Shown here piece by piece: positions 32,370 to 44,450 of a stretch of 64,000 nt of DNA. Source of the stretch: Cycas panzhihuaensis (lineage: Eukaryota; Cycadophyta); the NCBI GenBank assembly GCA_023213395.1, contig CM041465.1, forward strand, positions 4,154,001 to 4,218,000. The letters run 5' to 3'. How positions within the stretch are numbered: the stretch's first letter is position 1; each line of letters starts with the position of its first letter. Below the pieces are notes generated by a model. It was not told the origin of the DNA. It worked only from the letters and a program-made list of their open reading frames with translations, and searched no databases. Both the position numbers and the translations under genes were made by a program.

Positions 32370-33005
32370 GTTATTTAGTAGGAAGAAGCTCCCACGAGAT
32401 GACTTTCATTTGCCTTTCATGGACGAATTTAAGTTGTCCCCAATGGGACAAGCACATGGTTCCCATCTGGTTGAGCCATGGGCATCCCAACAGAAGATTG
32501 TAGTTGATGTCAATGCCGAGGACTATAATATCAATGAGGACATTCTTGTCCTCAAGAGTAAGAAGGATGTACACTGATCCTAAGGGTGTCTTTTCGCTAC
32601 CATCTTAGCCTTGACACCACCATGAAACTGACTCTAAAGTTGATATGCCAAGCTCTTGCATAACATGCAAGGGTATGGCATTAATGGAAGAACCATTGTC
32701 AACAATGGTTCTCTATAAAGTATAATCAGGAGTATCGATGGTAATAGTGAAAGGGAAGTGCCATTGGCACTCCCTTTCACTAGCAGGGGGAAGATCCTTA
32801 AGATCAAAGGAGATGATAGGTTCACAACTTGGGGTGACACCCAAGGCATGAATGGGTACATCACCTAATCCTAAGGCTTCCAAGAGTAGCATGCATTGTT
32901 CATGGAAGCTCCTCAAGATGTCCATTATGGGCATTCCAGCGGCCACGGTATGAAGCTCATCAATGATAGAGAAAGGCTTCCCCTTCACAATGGGTTGAGG
33001 AAGAG
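32370..33005 (-). pseudogene. Tat-2 aspartic protease region (broken)
   Basis: Lead-in KGKPFSIIDELHTVAAGMPIM starts near 32988. The active site reads IVDNGSSINAIPLHVM, with the Asp at 32698-32700. The domain end INYNLLLGCPWLNQMG lies near 32455-32500. One stop precedes the active site. Tat-1 has the same DNGSS variant, while Tat-3 and Tat-4 have DEG, which separates two subgroups among the Tat elements here. Confidence 0.87.
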
Positions 33006-35458
33006 CCCTTCAGAAGTCATAATGACCGAGACGCATGGAAATGATCTTGGGGAGTGTAGGGACTTCTGGAAGAGGATCAAGGTGAGATGTGGATGGAGAG
33101 GCATCGTTTACCTCTTTGATCGCTTGAGAATAAGTTAAGGCATACAATGGGGTAGTCTTAAGCAACTAAATGACCTTCTTTCCCTTACTCCAAGATCACA
33201 AAGATGAAGGGGTATGTCAGTTAGGGGAACCCGAAGAAGAGGATGAATTCCTCGCACCCTTTCCTTTAGCTTGTGAAGGGCAAGGGTTTGGGGACCTTCC
33301 TCAGTTCCAGTTATTTTTTTACTAAGGGTTATGATCACGTTCCCCATGTTTGGGGAATGGATCTCTATGAACAGGCTGGTCTGGTTTGGGCTTAGACACC
33401 CATTTGGGGGAAGAGTCATGTTGCGGGGTGGCCTTAGGATGCTGGGCCTGACACTGTGAATCATCATGGAAGCACTCCCCATGGATGGAGCACCACTTCT
33501 TCTCAAGGGAGGAATTAGGTTTCCTCGCTTAAGAGGACTGGGTATTATCACCCTTAGAAGAAGTAACTTGGGAAGCCTAGTGGACTAGCTTGTTAGATGT
33601 GGAATATGAAGGAGCTTGAAGCTTGAGCTCCTTCATAGTACATTTGAATGAATGTATGGCTAAAGTAAGAGGATCTAGGATTTTCTTAGTGGAATGGGAA
33701 GAAGACCTAATGGGTTGCTAAGTTTTAGTTTCTCATGGTGGTGGGGGTGCCTCACGTTGTTATGAGGACTTTAGAGGCTTCTTGAGTCCAGCCTAAATCT
33801 CAATGGCCTCAAGTGCTAAGAACTTCATTATGGTGGAGTTACATGTAGTTGCCCCCATCTTAAGGACTTCCACATGGACTTCTGGATGAAGGTCATTGAC
33901 AAAAAGGTCCCTCTTCAACTCCTCAGGCAAAGTCGCCTTAGTGGAATGAAGAAGGTCACACAAATATCTCACAAAGTCACTATTCATTTCATCATGACCT
34001 TGTTTAAGAAATAGAGAGGATTTCATCCCACTCTCAAATGGATGATCCACGTCAAAATAGTTGATGAACTCATCCATGAGCTACTAGAATGAAAAAATAG
34101 AATGCACGGGCAGGCGATAAAACCATTTGAGGGTATCACCTTGAAGAGATTGTGAAAATAGTTTCATGAGGATGTGGTCATAGGCCCAGTAGTCAATGCA
34201 TACCATAGAGAAACTACGGACATGCTCCACTAGGTCCTATGATAAAGTCCCATCGAATTTGGGGACTTTAGGAGGGTGAGGTGATAAGTTAGTTCTTAAC
34301 GCCTCAACGGATAAGGGGGTTTACTGATAGTCCATAAAGGGATGTGCCCTTGACTGGACCATAGGGTCAAAAGAAACTGAAAATGATGGCAGGTAGGTTT
34401 ATCTAAATACTCCTTGGAGGGTTTGGTTTGAAAGGGGATGTTGTCCTCCCACCACTTGATAAGGAGGCATGAATCCCACATTCAAAGAAAACTGCATGGG
34501 AGTGGGTAGGTGCGATGGACCCATCCCTCCTAGAGGGAACGGTCCTTATTGGAAAGGAACTTGGGGGAAAATGCCTTGGGAAGGGGTTGACCCTCCTTGC
34601 AAAGGCGTGGTATGTGGTGCCATACATGATGGTAGAAAGAAGGGGTGAGGGACCAGATTTTGCCCGTATGGGTCGCCCGTGGGTGGCACGACCCCATAAG
34701 GATGCAAAGGGTCCACCCCATAAGCAAGTAGGGAGTTCCCTTTACCATGCCCCCATGGTTGAGTAGTATAACTGGGAGGTACGTAGAGAGAAGGGTCCTT
34801 AGGTTAGTATTGAGAGTGTGTGGGGATGGACCCCACGTGCTAGAAGTAGGGGGATACGTGGGTCCCCTGGGTCTAGTAGGTGGTGGATAAATAATGATGG
34901 GAGGAGGACTAGTCATTTGACTATATGGGGGCATGCTCAACCCAAGTTGAGAAGATGACATACCCTAAGTGGTCCCTAAGGGACATATACCATGGGGAGA
35001 AGAAGAAGAGGTAAGAGGTAGGCTCATCATGGGTAAGGAGTTAGATGAGATGTGCAAGGTGATGGAGATATAGAAGAAGGGAGCACAATGCTTCACAAGA
35101 CGTTTTCAAACCACTTGGGGTGTGGTTGGAGATGAGTGGATTAGAAACATTAGCTTAAGGCTTTTACTACATCGGTGGGAGGGGTATCCACCTAATCATA
35201 AGAGGTAGAAGGAGCCTCATATAAAGCTGATCCCATAGGATGATCCTCATGGGAATCACCATGGTGGTGGTGAAACTCTAAAGGAGATGAAGGCTCTACT
35301 CCATGAGTAGAGGAATGGTGAGGTTGGGGGTGTGGCTGCTCACCCAGATAATAGATGGGATCTTCACTTCCTTGGGTAGACCCTTGGAAGGAAGTAGGTG
35401 GCTCAAGGGAATCAAACATGTAAGTGCAGTATGCCTAATCCAAAAGAGATCCTTCCAT
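33006..35458 (-). pseudogene. Tat-2 gag polyprotein (broken)
   Basis: Proposed start at 35458 (MEGSLLD), matching the Tat-1 start. The N-terminal part includes the frame 35192-35419 (FDSLEPPTSFQGSTQGSED). A proline-rich segment follows to about 34300. The capsid core reads SFSMVCIDYWAYDHILMKLF near 34150-34210, DEFINYFDVDHPFESGMKSS (34020-34075) and TLPEELKRDLFVNDLHPEVH. The zinc knuckle CSIHGECFHDDSQC (about 33450-33495) keeps all four ligands, unlike Tat-1. A basic tail leads to the protease. Stops and shifts break it. Confidence 0.9.
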
Positions 35459-35695
35459 GATCATATCAGTATCCAATATGAGAAGGGAATGATATGAGGG
35501 CTCTTCCAACAATGGAGGTAGGCCTCATAAGCGATGTGAGAATCATCGTATGTAAGTCCTAATTATGTGTTAGAAGAAAATAGAAACAAGGTAGTGCATG
35601 CATTAGGGTCTGCCCAATAAGACCAAAAGCGAAAGCTATCAAGAGGTAGTAGCACTAACAAAAAACGAAGAAAGACTAATTCCATTACTGGCGAG
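35459..35695 (-). other. Tat-2 leader between primer site and gag
   Basis: Short untranslated leader of about 240 bases. Nothing further recognised. Confidence 0.6.
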
Positions 35696-35713
35696 TCCCC
35701 AGTATGGTTGCCA
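35696..35713 (-). other. Tat-2 primer binding site
   Basis: On the minus strand TGGCAACCATACTGGGGA, starting one base after the 5' LTR end. It begins TGG as expected for pairing with the CCA end of a tRNA. The same sequence in changed form follows the LTRs of Tat-1 and Tat-3. The tRNA is not named because that needs a search. Confidence 0.75.
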
Positions 35714-35714
35714 A

Positions 35715-38700
35715 TCGAATTACATCTATGGGATGGTAACTACACCTGGTTAGGATTAGGATTATCAATGGAAGGCTCTAGAGTAAAGGGGTCAATCCAA
35801 CAAGTGAAAGGAAGCACCCACATAGGGTGTTTGTGTGTCTGAACGCAGGTTCAGGACCCACGAATGGCGCACAACTTCCTCTAGGTAACTTAGCCTTTGA
35901 TTTTGGAGGGTAGCGTAAGTGAGAGATATCCTCGGTTACCTGGGGAACCCTAAAATATAGGTCTTCCTGCCCTTGTATGGCCAGAAGAGGAAGGCAAGAC
36001 CCAATAAGGAAATAGATCCTCATGGAAGATGAAGGGATGTAGATAGGATGTACATAGGTAAGTGGTAGGAGGTCCCCATTTGTAAGGGTGGTGTTGGGTA
36101 ACCACCTTACACATGAAACCAACCCAAAGAGGGAGTGACAAGGTTATTAAGTTGGTGTAGGTATGATGGGGTTAAAGGAGGAGGTCTTAGGGGATGAGTC
36201 CTCCTTAAACTAACCCATATAAAGGGAGTGTTAGAGGAACAAAGAATGGTGGCAGAAGAAGTTCCCACCACCATATGTGTAAGGGAGTCTACCTCCTATG
36301 TGTAATAATGAAACAGTGACTAATCATTTATGTATGCAAACAAGAGGTAAATGAAGCTTATATGCATAAAAGACAATAGATATATTTTCTCTCATTTTCT
36401 CTCTAATATAGATCCTCACTCTCTTTTTCACTTTAAACAAGGGAAAGGGGGAAGAAAAAGAGACAAATAAATCTATCACACAAAATGCATGATGATGATG
36501 TAAACCCTAGTGGGGTTGTATGTAATCAAACAGAAAGAGGAAAGGGGATGTCTCCTATCGAAGGCTCTTTCCTAAAGTGCAAATTAATGTGCAAATGAAT
36601 GGTGCAAGTTGGTTCCCTTTTATCTTTTCCCTTTATGTTCTTTCATGTAAATGTGCAAATTTGAGAGTGAAGTAGAGAAAAGGTCTACAAGGAGGTGGCA
36701 TTGTACCTGGAGAATTGATGTAGCTGAGATGAAGTTTCCATCTTGCACCACACCTGCTTCTTCTTTTCCTTCTCCCAACATGCGTCCAGTGTAGGGGCTT
36801 CCTTACCTTCCCTAAAGTAAAAGGAAGAAAGCAAGGAAAAGTAAAGGAAAAGGAACTATGCCAAAAGTTGAAAAATAAGCAAGGAAAAGGAAAGCAAAGA
36901 ACGTACCCAGATTGTGACAGTTTGTCCTTCTCCATAAATAGCATCATAAACTTGTAATCACAAAGGTTATCTGCCCTTTCCCAAGGGGCTGCTGAGGTGC
37001 CTAACAAATATATGTATACATATAATTATAAAATGATAAAAAAACATTGCAAGTTAACGAACTTCAAGTCAAGCAAACTTCCAACTAAAGAACAACTCTA
37101 AATCTCCTCTAAGCCAACAATACAAGGCAAGGGACGTGGATGGTTAGCCTCAGAATGGCTAACCCTCCAACAAGTGCACCTCCACACTACCTCTATGCAC
37201 ATGAAACAATAGGTTAGGATAGCCTAATAAAAGTGAATAATAAGAGAGACAAACAACATGAGGTTTACAAATGTTGTTTATGTTGCTTAATCGTTGTTAT
37301 ATGTATCAAATTGCAACGTTAACCAAGCCAAGACCTAAGATGGGTAAGAGACACTATTTGGGGCTAGAAAAGCTACCCAAGAGAGGTGCCCAGGCATGGA
37401 AACAATGCAACAAGGGATTACATACACTGATATCCAACGCTGGCCCATTCTTGGAGACTCCCCAGTAGCTCAAGAAAGGCACAAGTGGAAGAGAAAAAAG
37501 ATGAGAAGGGGGTTGCCCTTGAGGAGCAGCCCTAGTTGGGTATGAATCCCACCTTATCTCCTTTCTCTCACTCTTTGAGGTCCTCTCCCTACAACCTCCT
37601 TAGAGAAACAATGAGAGGGCAGAAGATGATGCAGGTAGAAAGAAAATAATGGAGGGACTGCCTCATGTATGCATTGGGAAAATAGAAAAAGGAAAGTTAT
37701 TCCTAATGATCTAACCTCTTATAAGAAAGTTTAAAGGAAAGAAATGGAGCAAACATCAGATAATACTTGCTGGGCTAGATTGGAGGTAGGTCTACCCCTG
37801 AAAATGGTAGGAAATAACAGATCTAAGGTGCTTACAGGGGGGGTCATTAGGAGGATGCTACAACCTAGAAACAAACTTGCTGAAACTTGTTGAAAGTTGT
37901 GAGTCTGCTACCGCTGATCCAAGCTATAGAGGGTGGATCTCAGGCTAGAGCATAGGGAACTCAGGTGTTGCAGAGCATTCCTACAGAAAACTGTCTATAA
38001 AAGAAGGAGAAAAGAAGAGAGTAGGTGGAAGAAGAGGAGGAAAATGAAGTCCTTTTAGGATTTATACCTAACTATAGGTTGAATGAATGATTAAGGTTAG
38101 GGTAGGACATGGGGGGTGTCAAATCCACGTGGCAATTTCACAAAAAAAGTGAAAATTTCCATGGAAAATTTTTAAAAAATGTTAAGTGGCAGTCGTCCTG
38201 CAGCAAACTTTGCGATACCATGAAGTTTACCATGGTACTGCGACATTTTCCATGACATGGTGATAAAGACAAAAACATGACAAAAAATAGGTGCCTGGGA
38301 GCCCCAAAGAGGATACCCCAGGCCTAGGAGAGGTCGACCCTTTATCCAGGTGGCTGGGGATAGTCATATAAAGAGGATGACCTAAACCAGATGGGATATC
38401 AGAGTGGTAGGATTCCCAGCAAACTGATAACTGGAATAAAGATGTACCAATCACACTTTGTGAGGTGTTAAGGGCTGTGATGTGGCAAGGGTAGTGTGAA
38501 TAGATCACACGGGTTGAGTGGTGCTTAGGACAGCATGGAGATGCATCAGAGGGTTATGGAGTGCCATGGGAATGCATATCCCACTGATGCTCATAGGTTG
38601 AAAGAGTATCGAGTAATATAATCAAGAAACACATTCAAGGTGATCACTCGAATGTGTTAGTCAGCCATGCAGTAAAATGGTGTTTCTGTTTACCTTTCTA

Positions 38701-38787
38701 TAGAAGTAACGAAGGTAAAGTCTAGAAACATACCTATACTTATCTGAGTCAACTTTCCAAGAACCCATTCCATGTAGTTAGGAAACA
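35715..38787 (-). repeat. Tat-2 5' LTR
   Basis: On the minus strand it begins TGTTTCCTAACTACATGGAATGG at 38787 and ends at 35715. It is 3073 bp and matches 20815-23932. It lacks about 50 bases present in the other LTR at 22985-23045. The end shows a small change (ATTCGA where the 3' LTR has ATTCCA). Many differences between the LTRs are G/A and C/T, so the insertion is not recent. Confidence 0.92.
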
Positions 38788-39700
38788 AGTAAAAGGGGAT
38801 TCAATAGTAAAGTACTAACCTAAACCAAGTGATTAAAAGAAATACTCTATAGAATTGGAGGATTGAATAGGTTCCAAAAGAGTCCTAATAAGAGGAACTG
38901 ATTGCTTAATAAGTTTGGGCTTTCACTTAATAATCTTTAATTGTCCCTTTTGGATGAACCTACATTCACCAAAGAGGGAGGAATAAACTACTATCATTTA
39001 GGTGATCCATGGTCTACCCACAAGTATATTATATTCTAAGTCTAGATCAATGATGGTAAGCTTGGTAAGAACCATTTTTTCTTCCAATATTAGAGGAAGA
39101 GTGACTTGACCTAATAATACCTTCTGATTCTTATCATACCCTTGGCAAATCCACCCTCATGGATTGAAAATAGAAATCTCCAAATCCTCAACAAGACGAA
39201 GAGGGATTATATTGACAAATAAACCTTCATCAATAATAACTTGCTTGATATTAATATCATCCTTCATAATATCAATTTAAAATGGGGGTATGTCATTCAG
39301 TGCATAGGCAAAATAACTAGATAAGGTAGCAAGGTCAAAAGAAACTATAGAATTAGGTGAAGAATCTATTATAAGAACTCCTAATGCATTAAATAAAAGT
39401 TGACATTATTCAGGATAACACTTGAGAAAATTGATAACCGATATGCCTATTGGAATGGTCTTTAATTCTTCTACCAAGGAGAAAGATCCATCCTTTAAAC
39501 TAGAGGGAATGGACCTAAACTTAATGGGACGAGGGGGTACTAGTGGTAAAGAGTCAGTATTCCTCACCATCAAATCATCAAATGATTTAGATGGGCTTGT
39601 TCTCTTTGTAGTCTCCACCATATTTATGGTTCTCTTAGTATCCCTACCTTTGGGAGGTGGGTGGGATTGATTGGTGTTTCTTTTTGTTGGAGCATTTACA
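38788..39700 (-). pseudogene. Tat-3 protease region (broken)
   Basis: The frame 39406-39621 reads SKSFDDLMVRNTDSLPLVPP and then SLKDGSFSLVEELKTIPIGI, a lead-in shared with Tat-4 at 52585-52740. The active site is IIDEGLFVNIIPL, with the Asp at 39229-39231 and Glu in place of the usual Thr or Ser. The end LDLEYNILVGRPWIT lies near 39000-39045. Tat-2 interrupts just after, at 38787. Stops are few but present. Confidence 0.82.
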
Positions 39701-41970
39701 AGAGTGGTAGTCTTCTTTGATGAATTAGAACTTGAAGGTTTGCCTTCTTCATCTTGTACCTACTTTTCTTTACCTTTATCTTCTTTACTTGTCTTCTAGT
39801 TATGTTGAGGTAATGCATCCTTATGGATCATCTAGTCTTAAGATGACTTAGAAGTGTAGTTTGTTTGAACGCTTGTGTTTTGACCTACATTTTGAACTAT
39901 TCAGTACTTACTTCTATCATGTTCATCTGTCTGATGTTATGAGCACAATTTCATCTTTTTAAAGGAATAAGGAGGTGGCGTAGGAGCTTGTTTCTTCCTC
40001 CTTTTAGTAAGATGAATAACTTTGGTCTCTTGGGAAGGCAAAATTTAAGAAGGAGGATCAACACGTAATTTGGTATTGATCATGCATTCTAATAATCTAA
40101 TTAAAGAAGTCAAATAATCATAAGTAGGTTCAGGATAGGAAGCCTTTGAGGTTTGAATTATTTCTTTAGAAGGCATAGATTTCCCAACCTTCTTAATGCC
40201 TGCTTGAATTTTGAATATCTCTAAGACTAAATAATGATCAACCACTTCTTCATATATTTGAGGGCCCAGTTTTCAAACTTCTAAGTGCATGTGGGACCTT
40301 AATGCACTAGTAAATAGATTGAATAATAAACTAGGATTAAGATATGAGTCATAAGCATGTACCTAGTCTTGAAACCTCCTAATAAAATCCCTTGATGTCT
40401 CATCATGATTATGCTCAATAGTTAATAAAGATTTAATACCTAAATTAAATGATCTCACTACATCAAAATAGTTGATAAAGGAGTGAACTAATTATTGGAA
40501 TGAGAGAATGGAAGCTTAGGGGAGATAGTAAAACTACTTCAAGGTATCATCTTGAAGTGATTTAGGAAATAGGTACATCATGACATAATCATGTGGCATG
40601 AAATCTATGCAAGTAAGTGCAAATACCTATATATGGGAGGCAGGTCTTAAGAAGAATCACAAAAAAATTTAGGCACCTTGGGAAGAAAAGGAGGCATAGG
40701 TAACAATAACGAGAAGGAGACTTCATATAATCTAAAAAGGTCCTCCTTGGCCTCAACACAGTAGGATGTTAAGGTAAGGATGATAGATGATGAATAGATG
40801 AATAGATAGGTTGTTTGAAATCATGGTTGCTATTGAAAAATGTCATTGGGTGAAGGAGTAAAGGGGGGAATAAACCATGCTATAGGGTTAACCACATAGT
40901 TGGTTTGAGCTATAAGATATTTAGGGAAACTTAGATTGAAAGTGTATAAGGGATTGGGTTGTGGAGTAGGTCTAAAAGTATGTGAAAAGGAAGTGGGTTG
41001 GAAGTCCTCAAGGGTGGTGATTAACTTGCTGAAGTATGATGATGAGCCAAATGAGTATGAAAAACATACTACATAGAGGAAATCATGTTAGACACTCTAG
41101 GAGATGGTGGGCAAGGTCTAATACTATAGGACCAAATGGTATGTGATGTATGAGGGGGAACTTGGGTGGTAGAAGAGATGGGATATGATGAAGCAATCTT
41201 AGTAAAGTAAGAATGAATTAGTCATAAACTAGGTGAGGCCATAACCACTTAACTGGAAGTGGATACATGCATGGTACTAGGGTTGTCATGAACAATAATG
41301 GTGGTATCACCTCCATGAGTAGGAGGTATAGAATGGGAAGAATGAATCTAAACCTGTTGTCTAGGAGGAGATTGATAAGGTTACAAATGAGTCAACTTTT
41401 AGTCATCAACTTCCTCTAAAGATGAGGAATGAGGTCACGGTGTAGGTCTTGGTGAGGGAGTATGAGAAGGATAAGGAGATTGAACAGTATTAGGTGGGGG
41501 CTTTACCTATATCAACTCATAATTCTCACCGAAGGGATTGATTTAAACATGTTGTAGTGGGGATGACATGGTATGAGTCTCTAGGTAAAATATTTCATGG
41601 TAACTAGGCATGCATAGTGGGGTAGGGATCCTAGTAAGAACTGGCTCAGAAAAAGATGGACATGGTTAACCTGAAGGTGGTTCTTCTTATGTGAAAGAAG
41701 GATCCATAAAAGAAGAATCATTAGGATATTGAGAAGGTTCTAAATATCCTTACTTTGCTAGAATGTCATATAAGTGGGTTGAATCTTTGTGAGGATAAAT
41801 GTATATGTCTTATGCTTGAAGTTCTAAAGATTTAATATAGGATAATGAAATGTCATGACCAAAGTGTGATGGATGTACTTAAGAATTAGGCAGAAAGCCT
41901 TAGAGTCTCAATGAGTAGCTAGGAATATGTATTATTATTTCTATAGATTTATTTAAGCATAAATGATGGC
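39701..41970 (-). pseudogene. Tat-3 gag polyprotein (broken)
   Basis: The capsid core runs about 40620-40200: FPKSLQDDTLK, SFINYFDVVRSFNLGIKSLL, HDETSRDFIRRFQD and then VDHYLVLEIFKIQAGIKKVG. A variant zinc knuckle near 39905-39950 has C-x2-H-x4-H spacing, with the last Cys changed to Tyr. The N-terminal part (about 40700-41900) is Ser/Pro/Gly-rich and badly decayed. Tat-2 and Tat-1 show the same order of blocks. Confidence 0.8.
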
Positions 41971-42126
41971 TCCCTAGTATGGTCACTAAAAAGATGGTTT
42001 AATAGGGAATTCTTGGGAGGACCTAAACTAAATATCTCTCATTTTTTACTTTAATTAAAATTAGAAGATACAAAGTTCAATAATACCTAAGGGATCATCT
42101 TTTCTCAACTCCTAAGAAGGAGTCTT
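41971..42126 (-). repeat. Tat-3 primer site and end of its 5' LTR
   Basis: On the minus strand TAGTGACCATACTAGGGA (41971-41988) is a decayed copy of the Tat-2 primer site. The 5' LTR end therefore lies near 41990 and the LTR runs right until cut by Copia-B at 42127. The bases GTCTT (42122-42126) form the left copy of the Copia-B target duplication. Confidence 0.7.
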
Positions 42127-42424
42127 TGAAAAGGGTTAATGTCACAAGGTCATTATATTAGTTGATTATTTCGAAAAAGGGTCTTAAGTGAACTTTAAAT
42201 TAGATCACTTAAGTGAAATACACTTTCATGTGCATTATGTGTAATTTTATTTCACCTAACTCTAATGCTCCCTCTCTCAATATAAAAGTAAAAGCTCAAT
42301 AGAGGAGATTCATTCTTACCTCCCTATTTTGGGAGAGCTACTTTCTTTCTCTCAAGTCTCTCTTGCTCCCATGTTTGCCTTTGTGTTTAGTGCATAGAGA
42401 TGAAGGATAGATCCACTCTTTTCA
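42127..42424 (+). repeat. Copia-B 5' LTR
   Basis: Begins TGAAAAGGGTTAATGTCAC and ends CACTCTTTTCA. It is 298 bp and matches 49319-49616. A TATA-like AATATAAAAGTAAAAGC lies at about 42277-42293. Confidence 0.93.
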
Positions 42425-42426
42425 TG

Positions 42427-42438
42427 TGGTATCAAATC
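42427..42438 (+). other. Copia-B primer binding site
   Basis: TGGTATCAAATC, two bases after the LTR. It is one or two changes from the TGGTATCAGAGC complementary to the initiator-Met tRNA 3' end, used by most plant copia elements. Confidence 0.85.
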
Positions 42439-44450
42439 TTTCTTCCTTCATATTCCTCACTTACACTTGCAATGGAGCCATCACTTCCTTCTCCCCCACA
42501 ATCCATATGGTGAAGGAGATTGTGAAAGTAAATTTAGAAATATTTTTAAGTTATTGTGATAGCATATTTTGTATTGTTTAATTTTCCTTTCTCTTTTGTA
42601 GGTTTGGAATCATAATACAAGGAGTTGTACAACCTAAGGATTCTAATACTTTTCTGGCCATTCATGCTATCTCATTCTTCTTTTTCTTTCTCCTTGTTTT
42701 GTCCATTTAACAAGGGGAAATGCTGCCGAATTTTTTTCAGCATTTAGAAGAATGATTATAAAGGGAGGTTTTGCCTTTTTTTTTTTTTAAGAATTTCAAT
42801 CCATTTAAAATATCTATAATTGTATTCTCTCACCTTGCCCATATTAGGATCTTAATGATAAAAAAATGATGGAAAGTTCATATGGTATCATGTGTTAATG
42901 AGATATTAGCAAGTTGAAATTTCTGCAGAAATATAATTTGATTATTGAATTTCACAGGTCTGCAAAATCTTCTACAGAGCTCCAATTGAAGTGATTCTAA
43001 TTTTTAAAGATGAGGCTCTATGTCTATTTTCCATCACAAAAACTGGCACCTAATTTGGATGTCGTATGAGGAAGTTATTGTTGTTTTAGTGAATAATAGT
43101 TATTTTTAGCAAGAATTCTAAAAAAATATAATTTCCTAACTTTGTGGGGCTCCCAAAAACTTTCCAGAACTCATTTGGACTTGATTCCACTCCCTAAAGA
43201 TGAAGCTCTGAGTCTAGTTTGTATCACAAAAATTGGAACTCCATTTCGACATCCTGGGAGAAAGTTATTGCTAATTTAGTGAAGACTACGTTTTTGTATT
43301 AACAAAAAATAAAAAAGTAAAGAAAAATTCTTCCTTCTTTTTATAAGTCTTGAAAGCCCATTGTAAAAGTGAGAAAAAAAAAAACACACGGATCAGAGCA
43401 TATCTAGTATCCTCACTCAATTATTAGCATTACATTTCATCACTCTAAAGACACTTCAAGAAAGCACTCCAAGCAAGCATTCTATTTTTAGTTAAATATA
43501 TGTTTGATGCAATTTGATAATCTTTTCACTTTTCCTAAAAGGAACGCATCACGTATGCTATTTTCTGCCATCTTGTACCTATTCACACACTCACCAAAGT
43601 TGAGATACCTTGGTTGGTAGAATGTCGTGCCATAAAGGAGGTGTGGGTTTCAAGTTGGGACTGGACTAAACCGGAATATTGGTGAGGTTTAGTTAGACAT
43701 ACCATTGTGCCTCAATCAAGGATCATCCTGATAACCAACTAGGAAAACTGAAACTTTAATACAAGATTAAAATATAACCAATCCAATATCTGTCATAGCT
43801 ATAGGTATGCACATACCACTCTTTAGAGGAGGTATATAGCTGTTCATTGGTGAACTAGATAAGGATTGGGAGTACCTGGGCTCTGTTGTGACTTGGATTT
43901 CATCACCAAGCATAATTGTAGGTATCACAGGTGAAAGCCAACTTAATTCTATTAGAAGTCTAGGCATCCCTTCAACAACCTCAACTACATATTGGACGTA
44001 AGTTAGAGGTTATTGGGTTGATTACACATCCTACATTTGAGTTTTAAGTTATGTAAACCTAATGATGTCAGCTTCTACATTGGCCTACAATCTTATATAT
44101 TGATCACTTACTTATTTGTAAAAAGTGATATATAGTGTAATCACAATCATAGTGTTTCTCATATTCCTACTATGTCAGGCTAATATTTATCACAAGTGTT
44201 GGTGACTTTTCTCTAAGTTGCTCCCTTCATCTTTGAGCAACCATTCTCACTTCTTATTCCTTCTGCTACACTACTTCATTACATTTCCCATTTGTAAATA
44301 GTGATTGGTCATTTATTGCCATCACTTTTATAGTCCCTTGTTCATTTCTTCCCTTCTAAAAAGACACCATATCTTCATAGTTCAAGAAAAATATGAACTG
44401 CATTCTAAAAGGGAAAGAAAATTAGGACATGTGGTTCACTGGTATCTATA
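42439..44450 (+). other. Copia-B long leader with a diverged tandem repeat
   Basis: About 2 kb between primer site and recognisable gag, much longer than in Copia-C. A start-like ATG at 42472 (MEPSLPSPPQS) is followed by stops. Two diverged copies of a unit of about 190 bp lie at about 42920-43100 and 43110-43290. Both contain CAGA(A/G)CT(C/CA) followed by TTTGGA-type sequence, AAAGATGA(G/A)GCTCT and ATCACAAAAA(C/T)TGG. A polymerase-III-box-like stretch lies at 43609-43656. No protein domain is seen; the minus-strand frame at 43767-43967 is unrecognised. Confidence 0.6.
43609..43660 (+). other. Possible tRNA-derived (SINE-like) promoter boxes
   Basis: CTTGGTTGGTAG (43609-43620) resembles a polymerase III A box and GGGTTTCAAGT (43645-43655) resembles a B box. 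The spacing is a little short for a tRNA but acceptable for a SINE. No cloverleaf, target duplication or A-rich tail was established. It could be chance. Confidence 0.25.

Larger units (their letters stand above)
20815..38787 (-). mobile_element. Tat-2: full-length Tat-like Ty3/gypsy element with antisense gene
   Basis: An 18-kb minus-strand element with LTRs of about 3.1 kb at each end. Right to left it holds 5' LTR (35715-38787), primer site, gag, protease, linker, reverse transcriptase/RNase H, integrase, an antisense plant-mobile-domain gene, extra RNase H, polypurine tract and 3' LTR (20815-23932). The LTR start TGTTTC(C/T) and internal blocks make it the same family as Tat-1. Flanking pentamers GGTAG and AGTAA could be a decayed target duplication. 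It is inserted in the Tat-3 linker. All coding parts carry stops, but it is the most complete Tat element here. Confidence 0.92.

Noticed and set aside
20810-38792. A perfect target duplication for Tat-2
   Set aside because: The flanking pentamers are GGTAG and AGTAA, matching at three of five positions. Both mismatches are G/A, so a decayed duplication is possible but not shown.
43567-43680. A functional tRNA gene
   Set aside because: A- and B-box-like motifs are present but I could not form a cloverleaf, and the box spacing is short. At most a SINE-like remnant.
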